Source: Kitasatospora sp. CB01950 (lineage in GTDB: Bacteria; Actinomycetota; Actinomycetes; Streptomycetales; Streptomycetaceae). Taken from it: DNA of 64,000 bases. The notes below the pieces were generated by a model. The model was not told where the DNA came from and made no database searches. It saw nothing but the letters and a program-made list of their open reading frames with translations. Positions 19,399-28,558 of the stretch are shown one piece after another. Positions within the stretch are counted from its first letter, which is position 1. Each line of letters begins with the position of its first letter. The translations under genes were made by a program, and so were the position numbers. The DNA lies in NCBI RefSeq assembly GCF_001905465.1, contig NZ_LISX01000006.1:401599-465598 (forward strand). The letters are read 5' to 3'.

Positions 19399-21228
19399 TC
19401 AGGTGAGTCCCGGTCTCTCGGGGAAGAAGCCATGACGGCCGTTCCCCGTCCTACGGAACATCACCACGTGGGCCTGCTCGACGACGTCGGGTGGCGGCGG
19501 CGTGTTCTCCACGATGATCGTCTGCCCCGGCGAGTGGAGGAAGTGCCGATAAAAGCTGTCGTTGACCTCCGGGGCCAGGTCTGCCTCCTCCTCACCGCGA
19601 AGCTGCCCGTAGGTCACCAGGGGTGAGTCCAGCACAAGGAACCCCAGGTGCGGGAGCCTGAAGTCGATGCAGTACTCGGCCAGCGCCGCGGAGAACGCGG
19701 ACCGCAGCAGTGCCTGCATGCCCCGGCCGTGGTCGGCGCGGGCCTGGCCGCCCGCGCGGACGTCACCGCCGTAGGGGTCGTAACCGGCGTGCTCGGTGCC
19801 CGGTACGTTCCAGCGTTCGAGGATCCGCTGGAGCACGGAGTCGAACATCCGCACCGTCCGGCCGGGGATGAGCGAGTCGGCGCGTTTGGCGGGCACCGCT
19901 CCGGCGGCGACCAGTTCGGCACGGTGTTCGTCGAGTTCACCGATGCGCGCCAGCACTTCGAGATTGCGCTCGATCTCCGAGCGTTCCGCCAGGATCCGGT
20001 CGAGTTCGCCCTTCGCCGGCAGGAGTTGCTCCTCGATCGCCCGGATCGTGCGGTCGAGTTCGGCTCCCCGGGCACGCATCCGCTCCTGTCCCCGGAGGAG
20101 CTCTTGTTCCTGTTCCCCCAGGTCGGCGATGGTGAGCCGGAGGTCGGCCAGCAGGGCCCCGGTCTTGGCACCCTCCGCAGTGACGGCCTCGTGCAGATGG
20201 GTGGTCTCGTGATCGTCGTGCGCGGGTTCCTGGTGCTCAGGCTCCGCCCCGCAGAAAACGCAGCGGCCGGTCCGGAAGTAACCGAGCAGGTTGCCGGCCT
20301 CGCCGACCATCTCCAGGCGGGCGAGGTCCGACTCGTACTGCTGCCGAAGGATGTCGAAACGCCCCAGCAGGTCGCGTACTTCGCCCAGGCGTACCGCCAG
20401 TGCTTCCTCGGCCTCGGTGTGCTTCGTCCGCTCGACCGCGATCAGGCTCTGCCGCTCCGTCGCCTCGCGCAGTGAGGCTGTAACCGTCTCCAGGGTGGAC
20501 GCGAGTCGGGCCTGGCGTGCCCGCAGCTGGTCCACGTTCTCCTCGGTGGTCTGCTTGGCCGACAGGTCGATCACCAGCTGGTCGAGCAGAGCGATCTTGC
20601 TCCTCTGGATGCGGCGTTGGGCGGCGTTGGGCACCTTGCTCGCCGGCGGCTCGTCCTCGCCGGTGAGGACGAGCTTCATGACGGACCTGGCGGCGGTCTT
20701 CACGGCGTTGCCCCGGACCCGCTGCGAGGGTGGCGTCTGGTCGACCATCCGCTCGTCGGTGACGATCGCCAGGTGGGTGAGGTCCGCAAGCCTGAGGTGC
20801 TCGGTGTTCCCTGCCTCGTTGGTGCGGATGTACGCGTCCGCCAGGCCGAGCCGGTCGAGCAGGTAGTGGGAGACGTCGCGCCGGTTCTTCGTCCGCCGCG
20901 CGGACAGCACCTCGTCGGGGGAAGCGTGGACGAGGGTCCGCAGGTCGGCTTCGTGGACGTGCACGTTGTTGCTGCTCGGCGCCCGTACGAGGGTGAGCGG
21001 GCTGCCGTCCGGCAGGAGCAGCCCGAGCAGGATCTGGCTGTAGCCCTCCGCGTGCAAAATGGCGGGCGTGATGTGGCCGCCGAGCATGTAGTCGATGGAG
21101 TCGACGATGAAGGACTTGCCGGTGTTGGAGTCGCCGCAGACCAGGGTGAAGGTCGGGGCGAATTCGAGCTGCGCGTCGGGGACGCCGGACCCGGCGTAGG
21201 TGAGGTGGGTCAGCGTGAGCTTATTCAT
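19399..21228 (-). CDS. DUF3732 SMC-like ATPase of an ABC-three-component system
   Basis: 609 residues from ATG (MNKLTLTHLTYAGSG), overlapping the end of the middle-component gene by 8 bp. Walker A is CGDSNTGKSFIVDSIDYML near residue 30. Long coiled-coil arms run from about 240 to 470, with a CVFCG Rad50-like hook pair in the middle. The C-terminal half contains FLVLDSPLVTYG (Walker B/D-loop). This SMC/Rad50-like layout with the DUF3732 C-terminus is the ATPase of ABC-3C conflict systems classified by Aravind and colleagues. It is expected to sense DNA or nucleoprotein changes and license the partner nuclease encoded two genes upstream. Confidence 0.85.
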   Translation of the reverse strand: MNKLTLTHLTYAGSGVPDAQLEFAPTFTLVCGDSNTGKSFIVDSIDYMLGGHITPAILHAEGYSQILLGLLLPDGSPLTLVRAPSSNNVHVHEADLRTLVHASPDEVLSARRTKNRRDVSHYLLDRLGLADAYIRTNEAGNTEHLRLADLTHLAIVTDERMVDQTPPSQRVRGNAVKTAARSVMKLVLTGEDEPPASKVPNAAQRRIQRSKIALLDQLVIDLSAKQTTEENVDQLRARQARLASTLETVTASLREATERQSLIAVERTKHTEAEEALAVRLGEVRDLLGRFDILRQQYESDLARLEMVGEAGNLLGYFRTGRCVFCGAEPEHQEPAHDDHETTHLHEAVTAEGAKTGALLADLRLTIADLGEQEQELLRGQERMRARGAELDRTIRAIEEQLLPAKGELDRILAERSEIERNLEVLARIGELDEHRAELVAAGAVPAKRADSLIPGRTVRMFDSVLQRILERWNVPGTEHAGYDPYGGDVRAGGQARADHGRGMQALLRSAFSAALAEYCIDFRLPHLGFLVLDSPLVTYGQLRGEEEADLAPEVNDSFYRHFLHSPGQTIIVENTPPPPDVVEQAHVVMFRRTGNGRHGFFPERPGLT

Positions 21229-21694
21229 GTCCGTCCCCCGGGTGGTGCGCGCTCGCGGCGAACTGCTCGCGCCAGGTCTGTGTGATGGCCCGCGTGGACG
21301 CCAGCGGGTCGGCGTGCGGGGCGAGCCGTTCCACCGCCCAGATCGCCCGGTCGCACAACCGGCCGACGTAGGGCGCTTCGAAGATCCCCAGGAAGCTGGA
21401 GCCGCGGGCGGTCGCCCGGTAGACCAGACCTTCGGCCGTGGCATCGATCGACGCGAGGCCGGCCCTTATCAGGACGGCCAGGCCCTCATGGAGGAGTTCG
21501 CGTTTACGGCCGAGTTCGCCCGGCTGGGCGGGTAGTTCGGGCAGCAGACTGGGCGGCCCGCCGAACCGCCCACTGTGCAGGACGGCGTGGTCGAGCACGA
21601 CGAGCGCGGCGAGGTCGAGCGCCTCCGGGTGGGCCTCCGCGAGCAGAGCCAGGGCCCGCATGCCCACCTCCACCGGGCCGTTGAGGGCGTTCAC
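21221..21694 (-). CDS. ABC-three-component system middle component (MC2-like)
   Basis: 157 residues from the GTG at VNALNGPVEVGMRAL. It has GGAGGAG five bases upstream and overlaps the upstream stop as GTGA, which decides this start over an in-frame codon 18 bp upstream. The sequence is a helical, wHTH-like small protein. The run VEVGMRALALLAEAHP, then LVVLDHAVLHSGRFGGPPS, is the recognisable signature of the MC2 middle component, including the LDHALLHSGD-like box. It has no catalytic motif. In ABC-3C systems the middle protein bridges the ATPase and the effector. Its position between the nuclease-like gene and the DUF3732 ATPase is exactly as expected. Confidence 0.75.
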   Translation of the reverse strand: MNALNGPVEVGMRALALLAEAHPEALDLAALVVLDHAVLHSGRFGGPPSLLPELPAQPGELGRKRELLHEGLAVLIRAGLASIDATAEGLVYRATARGSSFLGIFEAPYVGRLCDRAIWAVERLAPHADPLASTRAITQTWREQFAASAHHPGDGHE

Positions 21695-22770
21695 CGCTCT
21701 CCTCCGTCGCACCAGGTCAACTTGTCGTCATTGGCGAACTGGTGGCACATGCCCTTGCGCTGGACCTGCCGGAAGTACGACGCGATGGCCGATCCCGACA
21801 CCTGCAGGTTCCCGGCCTGGGTGACGACCGCCCGCAGCCGGTGCCAGCCCGACTCGTGGTCGTCGTCCGCCACTTCCACCAGGTTGACGAGCACGTCGTC
21901 CTGCAGTTCCGCGTAGGCGTCGCCCGGGACGCTGTCCCGGGCGTACAGGCGCAGCTCCTCCGCCGCGTAGAACGCCTCGCGCTGGCGCCGCAGGTGGTCT
22001 CTCGACCTGGCGTGGGTGAAGGCGTCGTCCACCGTCACGATCTGCCGCCCGTACCGCTCCTGGTACACGTCGACCAGCTGCGCCAGGAACCGGGCCTCAC
22101 CGGCGGCGGGCTCGGACGGCACGGGGAGTTTCGCGGGTGCGCCGGAGGGCGGGTAGTTGAAGCGGGCGGCGAACAGTGGGGACTTGCTGTAGACCTCCAG
22201 CATCTCGTCCAGGTTGATCGTCCAGAACATGGAGAACTCGGTGGCCTCGGCGAGCTTGACGACGTCGCCGAGGAGCTGTGCGGGCAGCTTCGCCACCGTC
22301 TGGGTTCGGCCCCGCAGGTACTCCAGGAAGCGGAACTTGAGCTCGTCCGGCGTCAGCACCAGGTCCTTGAGCCGCGGGTGGATCCTGGGAGCGACGAAGG
22401 TGTAGCGCGTCGGCAGCGTCCTGGTGGTCTCCACCGCCGCGACGAAGGGTTTGACCATCTCCGGCAGCGCGTCGGCGACCTCCAACTCGTCCTGGTAGAG
22501 CTTGCACTGGAAGCAGTGCCACTCCCCGTTGAGCCTCCGCTCGGTGAAGAACGCCACCACGTCGGCGCCCCGGTCATTGCTGCCGCCGATGATCTCGGTG
22601 CCCAGGTAGCCCTCCTCCGGCGCCCGCATACGCACCCACTCGCAGGTGAAGCGCTCCCACTCGTCGGGTTCCCAGAACCAAACCTGCTGCAGGGGCGTGC
22701 GCCGGTCGAACCGGTTGGGCGGCACGAGCGCGGCCGGGACGGCGTACTGCGACACAGACACGGCACTCAC
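21691..22770 (-). CDS. ABC-3C effector with Mrr-like restriction-endonuclease domain
   Basis: About 359 residues if translation starts at the GTG at 22770 (VSAVSVSQYAVPAAL). Nearby GTGs and a TTG as far up as 23016 are in frame, no start has a convincing ribosome site, and the N-terminus is therefore uncertain. The first recognisable domain begins at FWEPDEWERFTCEWV. It continues to IIGGSNDRGADVVAFF and WHCFQCKLY: the G-x-D-x-G-x-D and QCK pattern of Mrr-type PD-(D/E)XK nucleases. The C-terminal two thirds is helical and fits the CTD of ABC-three-component proteins. It is the first gene of the cassette. DNA cleavage is inferred from the motif. Confidence 0.7.
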   Translation of the reverse strand: MSAVSVSQYAVPAALVPPNRFDRRTPLQQVWFWEPDEWERFTCEWVRMRAPEEGYLGTEIIGGSNDRGADVVAFFTERRLNGEWHCFQCKLYQDELEVADALPEMVKPFVAAVETTRTLPTRYTFVAPRIHPRLKDLVLTPDELKFRFLEYLRGRTQTVAKLPAQLLGDVVKLAEATEFSMFWTINLDEMLEVYSKSPLFAARFNYPPSGAPAKLPVPSEPAAGEARFLAQLVDVYQERYGRQIVTVDDAFTHARSRDHLRRQREAFYAAEELRLYARDSVPGDAYAELQDDVLVNLVEVADDDHESGWHRLRAVVTQAGNLQVSGSAIASYFRQVQRKGMCHQFANDDKLTWCDGGER

Positions 22771-24102
22771 CGCACTGCCCGACCTGTGCGACAGGTCTTC
22801 CACTTCCACCCCCAACGCGCGATCGACGCCCGCGATCAAGCGCGCCGGGTGTACATACCACCACGGGCCGCCGACGGAAACTTCACTCCGGCTCGCACCA
22901 TGCCAACTGCCGCTCTCCACCTCGGCAACGCGCCATTCGATGACAGTCCCGCTGCCCGGTCCAACAGAAACCACGTCAATGCGCAGCGTGTCGGACAGGC
23001 CCCCGAATCTCCGCAACAGATTCGTCTGTCACATCACCGCCGCCGCACGGGCGAAGAACACGGAGCCCGACAGTCGGGCCGGCAGAGCCTGCTGACATGA
23101 CGACACCCTCGGTCGGGCACTCCCGTCGAGCGCCCGGTCCGCACCCCTGCCCGATCGGGCCCGCCCCCACTTCCCATCACTTCCCACCGCTCCGGTCGAC
23201 ACCGTGCGGCTGCCGGCCGCGGACCGGTGGGGCACCGGTCGATCGGCCGTTCTGCCCGGCCGTCGAACCTCCCCCATGGGTAGGTAAACGCTAGTGCAAT
23301 TTCACATTGCCATGTTACATTTCATGCCCTGCACCAGCCGGCCTCCCCCCACCTGGAGGCCGCGGCCCCTTTCGGCCATCGACTCCGCCCCACCTCCCCC
23401 ACAGGAGAATCGGTGTCAATTCCTCGCGCCACGCGCCGAGTCACGCCCGTCCCGACGACGGACCACACCCGCACGCGCCCGCCGGGCACCTAGGCCTGTC
23501 TTCAAGCCCCCGCCTGCCCCACGCCCCCTGGCACGCACTCTCGCCGCACCGGGCGAAAGACCAAGTACACCCAGTACGAGGCCTTCCACCCGGCACGCCG
23601 AGAGCACGCACCAGACGCCGCGGGGCCGCGACGCGGGTTTGAAGACAGGCGCTAGGCCCTGTCTTTCGGGTCCTGCCGTCCGCGCAATGCCGGATCGCCA
23701 TCCCCCCCCGCCCCGACGGGCCGGGAGGCGCCCCCACGGAAGCGCCGGCAAACCGTCCAAGTACCCCCAGTACGAGGACAGTTCGCCGACACTCCGAGCC
23801 GGGCGCGGCATCCGGGCTTCTTCCGACCCCAAGGGCCGGGGAGCCGCGCGCCGATCCGACAGGATCCGGAAGAGAGGGCCTGGCCGGAGCCCCGACGCCC
23901 GTACGAAGGCGCCGCTCCACCGCTTCCGCCGCACCTCCGTACGGGCTTCGAGCTCCGTACCGCCGGCGCGGTCACCCGTAACCGGGCTGCCCGTTCCCTC
24001 ACGTTCCCGCACCGGTTCCGGCGGCATTCGCCGCCTCGCTCCTCCCCCGGTGCGCCCCGCACAGCACCACCTGACCACCCCCACACCAACGAGGAGACCC
24101 CG
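22771..24102. other. Long intergenic region upstream of the collagenase gene
   Basis: Apart from a possible N-terminal extension of the minus-strand gene up to 23016, no protein-like frame is visible. Open frames here are low-complexity Pro/Arg/Ala shadows. The only AT-rich patch is around 23283-23328; it contains small inverted motifs (GCAAT..ATTGC and ATGTTACAT) and may hold promoters for the diverging transcription units. A MITE-like repeat lies at 23489-23656. A second, partly similar stretch with AAGTACCCCCAGTACGAGG follows near 23760. Confidence 0.5.
23489..23656. repeat. MITE-like 168-bp element with ~21-bp terminal inverted repeats
   Basis: The left end CCTAGGCCTGTCTTCAAGCC and the right end (GGGTTTGAAGACAGGC plus GCTAGG) are inverted copies, differing only by one substitution and a one-base insertion. 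No coding sequence lies between. The inside carries the motif AAGTACACCCAGTACGAGG, echoed about 200 bp to the right (AAGTACCCCCAGTACGAGG near 23760), which suggests a related degraded copy. This looks like a non-autonomous insertion sequence relic of the sort common between Streptomyces genes. Confidence 0.6.
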
Positions 24103-26442
24103 GTGCGTTCATCAGTCACCGTGCGCAACACCCTGCTCTCGGCCGCGCTCGCCGCCGCCCTCGCGGTCCCGCTGCTGCACAGCGTCCAGGCCTCCGCCTC
24201 GCCCGCGCCTGCCGCCTCGGCGGCGGACCGCCCCGCGCCCGCCCCGCAGCAGGCCGGCGACCACGTCGCCCATCAGGGCGCCCCGGGTGGCGGCACCTCG
24301 GCCGTCCCGCAGGGCTGGCCCGGCACCGCCGCGCGCCAGCCGACCACCGGCCTGCAGTCCGGCGACCCGGCCGACACCCCCGAGTCGCTCCCGGCGGCCG
24401 GCGTCGCGAAGAGCGCCGCCTGCACCCCGGAGGCGTTCACCTCGCTCTCCCCCGCCGCGCTGGTCGACTTCCTCACCGACCGCGGCCACACCTACCAGGA
24501 CTGTCTGCGCCCGCTACTGGTCAACTGGGACCCGCGGACCGCGAAGGTGATGACGCCCGACCACGTGCGGGCCGTCGCCGCCAAGGTGAGCTCTCTCGCG
24601 CCGTCCTTCGACAGCGCCAACAACCTGAACCAGCAGGAACTCTGGTACTACCTGCACATCGCCGTCTTCTTCGACTTCTACCACGCCGAGATCGACCTCG
24701 GCGACGACACCACCGTCGCCGCCATCGACCGCGCCATCCGCGACTACGCCGCCAACCCCCGGGTGTTCGACCCCACCAGCACCAATGGCGACACCATGGG
24801 CGAGCTGCTGCAGACCAGCAGCGCCCCCAAGCTCCGGCTGGCCCGGCTGCCCCTGGTGAAGCAGGTCATGCGGACGTTCGCCCCCGGCTCGCCCGTGGTC
24901 GGCGACCGCGGCTGGAACTGGGCCGTCCAGGGCGCTCTCCAGATCAACTTCCAGGGCATCGAGAACGTCGGCGAGGACCCCGAGGGCCTGTTCCGGGCCG
25001 CCGTCGCCGCCGACGCCGACTACCGCGAGGCGTTCCGCGCCTACGCCGGCTACACCCACCTCAAGGGCACGAACAGCGAGTGGGCCGCCGGCGACGCCAT
25101 GCTGGAGTACGGACGCTTCGCCCGGATCGACGCCGTCAAGTCCGAGCTGAAGCAGCGGATCGGCTCTCAACTGGAGCTCGCCACCGCGACCTTCGGCCGG
25201 ATGAGCGTGCCCTGGGCCAACCTGGTCGGCCCGGTCAACGACCTCGGGCTCTGCGGCCAGTACGGGGTCTGCCGCGCCGACCTGCAACGCGAGGTCTTCC
25301 CCCACACCTACAGCTACGACAACGACACCCTGATCGTGCGCACCGCGCTCGACAAGGCCACCGCCGACCAGCTCTACTACGCCACCAAGCAGGTCAAGGC
25401 CCAGTTCTTCCGGACCCTGGGCACCGACCGGCCGCTGGCCGACGACAACCACCCGGCTCTGACCGTCCAGCTGTACGACACCAAGAGCAACTACCAGGCC
25501 CTCCAGCGTGTGCTGTTCGGCATCGGGGACGTCCAGAACGGCGGGATGTTCATCGAGGAGAACTCCACCTTCTACACCTACCAACGCACCACCCAGGAGT
25601 CGTACTTCAGCCTGGAGGAGCTGTTCCGGCACGAGTACACCCACTACCTCAACGCCCGCTGGGCGATCCCCGGCGAGGGCTACACCACCCGCTGGCCCAG
25701 CGACGCCACCTTCGCCATGAACGAGGGCACCGCCGAGTACTTCGCCGGCGCCACCCGTGACAGCGGCGTCAAGGCCCGCAAGTACATGGTCCGCCAGATC
25801 GGTTGGGACGACGAGGCCCGCACCCCCCGCCTGACCGTCGACCAGATCCTGCACGCCACCTGGGACGGACTGGGCTTCCGCGCCTACCCCTACTCCGCGA
25901 CCTTCTTCAACCTGCTCGGCGAGAAGCACCCCGAACAGCTCGCCGAGATGTACCGCCTGCTGCGCGCCGACGACCGCAACGGCTACGACGCCTGGCGCGA
26001 CCGCCTGGGCCGCGACGCCGGCCTCCAGCAGGAGTACACCGCCTACCTGGACGCCGAGATCCCGCACGCGGACGACCTCTACGTCCCCTCCACCGACTAC
26101 ACGCCCAACGGCCAACTGAACTACGCCTGGGCATCCGAGATCCGCAACGCCTTCGCCTCCGCCACGCAGAACACCCCCGACTGCAAGGACAACGGCGACT
26201 GGAACAACAAGATGCGCTTCACCTGCACCGGACGCATCACCGCCAACCTCACCAACTCCAACAACCCCGGCCAGAACCGCAAGGACATGGCCACCACCGT
26301 CGACCACTTCCTCCTCGACCGGGGCGGCGCCGCCAACAACAACATGGCCGACATGAACTGCTGGTTCGGCAAGGTCGACGTCTGGCCCTCGGGCCAGGCC
26401 GGCACCGCGGACTACTCCTGCGAGGGCCCGCTCCGCCGCTGA
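24103..26442 (+). CDS. Secreted M9-family microbial collagenase
   Basis: 779 residues, GTG start with GAGGAG six bases upstream. The signal peptide runs to about residue 32 (VRNTLLSAALAAALAVPLL, then ASASPAPA). A Pro/Ala-rich stretch to about 100 leads into the M9 N-terminal activator domain. The zinc site HEYTH is in ELFRHEYTHYL near residue 510, and the third ligand lies in FAMNEGTAEYFAG about 40 residues on; both are intact. After the catalytic domain there is a short Cys-containing tail (CKDNGDWNNK...NMADMNCWFG) instead of recognisable PKD or collagen-binding domains. It should degrade collagen or gelatin outside the cell. It is a single-gene unit followed at 26481 by a strong palindrome. 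Confidence 0.93.
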   Translation: MRSSVTVRNTLLSAALAAALAVPLLHSVQASASPAPAASAADRPAPAPQQAGDHVAHQGAPGGGTSAVPQGWPGTAARQPTTGLQSGDPADTPESLPAAGVAKSAACTPEAFTSLSPAALVDFLTDRGHTYQDCLRPLLVNWDPRTAKVMTPDHVRAVAAKVSSLAPSFDSANNLNQQELWYYLHIAVFFDFYHAEIDLGDDTTVAAIDRAIRDYAANPRVFDPTSTNGDTMGELLQTSSAPKLRLARLPLVKQVMRTFAPGSPVVGDRGWNWAVQGALQINFQGIENVGEDPEGLFRAAVAADADYREAFRAYAGYTHLKGTNSEWAAGDAMLEYGRFARIDAVKSELKQRIGSQLELATATFGRMSVPWANLVGPVNDLGLCGQYGVCRADLQREVFPHTYSYDNDTLIVRTALDKATADQLYYATKQVKAQFFRTLGTDRPLADDNHPALTVQLYDTKSNYQALQRVLFGIGDVQNGGMFIEENSTFYTYQRTTQESYFSLEELFRHEYTHYLNARWAIPGEGYTTRWPSDATFAMNEGTAEYFAGATRDSGVKARKYMVRQIGWDDEARTPRLTVDQILHATWDGLGFRAYPYSATFFNLLGEKHPEQLAEMYRLLRADDRNGYDAWRDRLGRDAGLQQEYTAYLDAEIPHADDLYVPSTDYTPNGQLNYAWASEIRNAFASATQNTPDCKDNGDWNNKMRFTCTGRITANLTNSNNPGQNRKDMATTVDHFLLDRGGAANNNMADMNCWFGKVDVWPSGQAGTADYSCEGPLRR

Positions 26443-26480
26443 CACCGCACAACGGTGACGGCCGAACCCCGTCCGCCGCT

Positions 26481-26530
26481 GCCGAAGGCGCTCGGTGACC
26501 CTGTCGACAGGGTCACCGAGCGCCTTCGGC
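26481..26530. terminator. 50-bp perfect palindrome, probable bidirectional terminator
   Basis: Each half is 25 bases, starting GCCGAAGGCGCTCGGTGACC, and there is not a single mismatch or unpaired loop base. It lies 38 bp after the collagenase stop. As RNA it would form a very stable hairpin without a U-tract, as is usual for streptomycete terminators. A cruciform or recombination role cannot be excluded. Confidence 0.75.
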
Positions 26531-26906
26531 CGTCATGCGCGAACGGCTGAGGCTCGCCGACCGCATCGTCGATCCGCTCACGCACGTGCCCGGTCACGGT
26601 CGCCCGGATTTCGCCGGCGGCCGGGTCGCGGCGGCCGACAGTGCGGGACTGCGGATGACCTGGTGCCCCGGCTGGAGGGGCTGCTGCGATCGCTTCCTGT
26701 TGGTGGACGGCGTCCTCAAACCGGTCCGGGAGATCCGCTACCGGCGCAGCCGCAGCAAGGACCGGCCCTGAGCCGTCTGTGCCGCCTCGATGGCGCGTAT
26801 CCGGAGCGCGCTTCCGTCGTTGACCAGGCCGTGGCTCCGAGTAGTTGCCCGGGGCAGGGTCTGTGCAGGCACCGGCTTTCGACGGGGCCCGTGCGAGGAA
26901 GGAACG
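26531..26906. other. Intergenic, no gene recognised
   Basis: Short open frames on both strands read as low-complexity sequence without a ribosome site. The last 20 bases hold GAGGAAGG, the ribosome site of the next gene. No promoter was identified. Confidence 0.4.
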
Positions 26907-27227
26907 ATGAACATGCTGACGGGTGAGGAGCGCCAGGCCGCGGGCAGCAGTGCACGCACCGTGGGCAGGCGGATGGCGGTGCTGGGTACGGCCGTGGGGG
27001 CGGCAGTGGTCCCGGCCGGCGCGGCCCAGGCCAACATCGTCGGAGTGGGCAACGCCGTGTTCGGCAACTCCTGCACGAACCACGGCGCCGCGCAGGCCAC
27101 CGGGACCACCGTCTCCGACAGCGGGACGGCAAGCGGCAACCACCTCGGTCTGCCACTGGACCTGCCCCGCAACCACTGCGGGAGCAGCGGGATCGTCTGC
27201 ACGGCCGTCTTCATGTCCAGCGTCTGA
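26907..27227 (+). CDS. Small secreted protein, faintly chaplin-like
   Basis: 106 residues, ATG with GAGGAAGG upstream. The N-terminus RTVGRRMAVLGTAVGAAVVP, then AGAAQA, has a twin-arginine-like pair, a hydrophobic core and an AxA cleavage site near residue 41. The mature ~65 residues are Gly/Asn/Ala-rich with three cysteines: VGNAVFGNSCTNHG, then GNHLGLPLDLPRNHCG, then GIVCTAVFM. NAVFGNSC recalls the NPAFGNTC box of chaplin domains (DUF320), and LPLDLPRNHCG recalls their VPVNVCG box, but the box order and spacing differ. A cell-surface or extracellular role is likely; specific function is unknown. Confidence 0.65.
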   Translation: MNMLTGEERQAAGSSARTVGRRMAVLGTAVGAAVVPAGAAQANIVGVGNAVFGNSCTNHGAAQATGTTVSDSGTASGNHLGLPLDLPRNHCGSSGIVCTAVFMSSV

Positions 27228-27264
27228 TCCGGTGGGACCGACGTTGTGCGGGACGGGTGGGCTC

Positions 27265-28515
27265 GTGGCCGGTGTCGGGGGGACGGATGTGTCGCTGGAG
27301 GACGCCGCTGTACGGGAGTTGGCTGCCCTGAGCGGGCGCGCGGTGCCGTTGTTGCGGGAATGGGTCGGCGAGTGTCCGCGGCTGGGCGTGGCGCGGGCCC
27401 TCCTGATGCTGGCGACCGGCGGGGGCCTGAGCGATGAGGTGCTGCGGGAGGAGTTGGTGGTCGCCCACCGGGACGCGCAGGAGGCCGATGCGCGGTCGGC
27501 GAGCCTGGTGTACGGGATCTTCCTTTACACCCACCGACAGTTCCGGCTCACGGCCGATCACCTGGTGACGCACTTCGCACGGTGGCCCGGGGACGAGGTG
27601 GCCTCGCTGATGCTGGACGCCTTCCACGCCTGCGGGGACGTCGACTACCGCGCGCACGGTGACGCCCTGGTCGAGCGGCAGTACGCCCTGGCCGGTGCGG
27701 ACAGCTGGCCGTGGACGGGCAGGCTGGCCTGGACGCGGGCCGAGCAGGGCCGCGCCGAGGAGGCCCTCGAACTGGCCGGGCACACCCTGGCCCGGTTTCC
27801 GCGCGCCGGACTCGCCGCGCACGCCCGCGCGCACGCCGAGCACGAACTGGGAGCCGGCCCCGGCTCCACCAGGTTCCTCGACCGGTGGCTGGCCGGGGAT
27901 CCACAGGCAGCGCAGTTCAAGCACCTGAACTGGCACGCCGCCCTGCAGTCCCTGGCCTGCGGGGACTTCGCGGACGCGCGCCGCCGGGCCGACGAGGTCC
28001 TGGGCCGGGCGGACGTGGGGATGCGGTCGGCGACGAACTGGCGTCTGCTGCTGGCCGGGCAGGAACCCGCCGGCCGCTGCGACCTCGACCACGTGCGCGG
28101 ACTGCTGACCGGGCCGGGCGGGATGGCGGAGGTCTTCCACACCTTCAACCTGGCCCTGGCTCTGGCCGTCGAGTCGGCCACCGGCGACCTTGAGGCCCTG
28201 GCCCGCCGGGCGGCCGGTGACACGCGCCCCGACTACAGCGAAGTCCTCGCACCGGTGGTCCAGGCCCTCGCCCACGTGACCGCGGGCCGCCCCCGGGCCG
28301 CCGTCGATCTCCTGACCCGCCTGGGCGGGCAGATCGACCGCATCGGCGGCGTACGGGTGGAACGCGAGATCGTCCAGGACACGCTGGCCCGCGCCCTCGT
28401 CGACACCGGCGAACACGCGCGCGCGGCGGCCCTCCTGCACGAACGCGTCACCACCCGCCGCCACCACACCTACGAGGACCTCCTCCTCGCCCCGGCCGTC
28501 TCGCCGGCCCGCTGA
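27265..28515 (+). CDS. TPR-type protein resembling TTC38
   Basis: About 416 residues if it starts at the GTG at 27265 (VAGVGGTDVSLEDAAV); a TTG at 27244 is an alternative. The protein is all-helical with TPR-like alternation: LTADHLVTHFARWPGDEVAS, then HACGDVDYRAHGDAL, then AWTRAEQGRAEEALELAGHT, with ARAHAEHELG further on. This pattern is that of tetratricopeptide repeat 38-like proteins, found in bacteria and eukaryotes and of unknown biochemical role. There is no signal peptide or catalytic motif. It ends 43 bp before a sulfotransferase-like gene on the same strand, so the two may be co-transcribed. Confidence 0.6.
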   Translation: MAGVGGTDVSLEDAAVRELAALSGRAVPLLREWVGECPRLGVARALLMLATGGGLSDEVLREELVVAHRDAQEADARSASLVYGIFLYTHRQFRLTADHLVTHFARWPGDEVASLMLDAFHACGDVDYRAHGDALVERQYALAGADSWPWTGRLAWTRAEQGRAEEALELAGHTLARFPRAGLAAHARAHAEHELGAGPGSTRFLDRWLAGDPQAAQFKHLNWHAALQSLACGDFADARRRADEVLGRADVGMRSATNWRLLLAGQEPAGRCDLDHVRGLLTGPGGMAEVFHTFNLALALAVESATGDLEALARRAAGDTRPDYSEVLAPVVQALAHVTAGRPRAAVDLLTRLGGQIDRIGGVRVEREIVQDTLARALVDTGEHARAAALLHERVTTRRHHTYEDLLLAPAVSPAR

Positions 28516-28558
28516 CCCTTCACCACCCCGTCGCCTCCTCTTCTCCGGGAGACCTCCC

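Noticed and set aside
14844..19406. 1520-codon plus-strand open frame
   Set aside because: Complements the SNF2 and kinase genes, whose motifs are clear; no ribosome site and no recognisable protein.
19176..19433. 86-residue N-terminal extension of the Ser/Thr kinase
   Set aside because: The extension is Pro/Arg/Gly-rich without structure; the kinase fold begins right after the later ATG.
23294..24550. 418-codon plus-strand open frame upstream of the collagenase
   Set aside because: Pro/Arg/Ser-rich throughout and out of frame with the collagenase, which has a better start and signal peptide.
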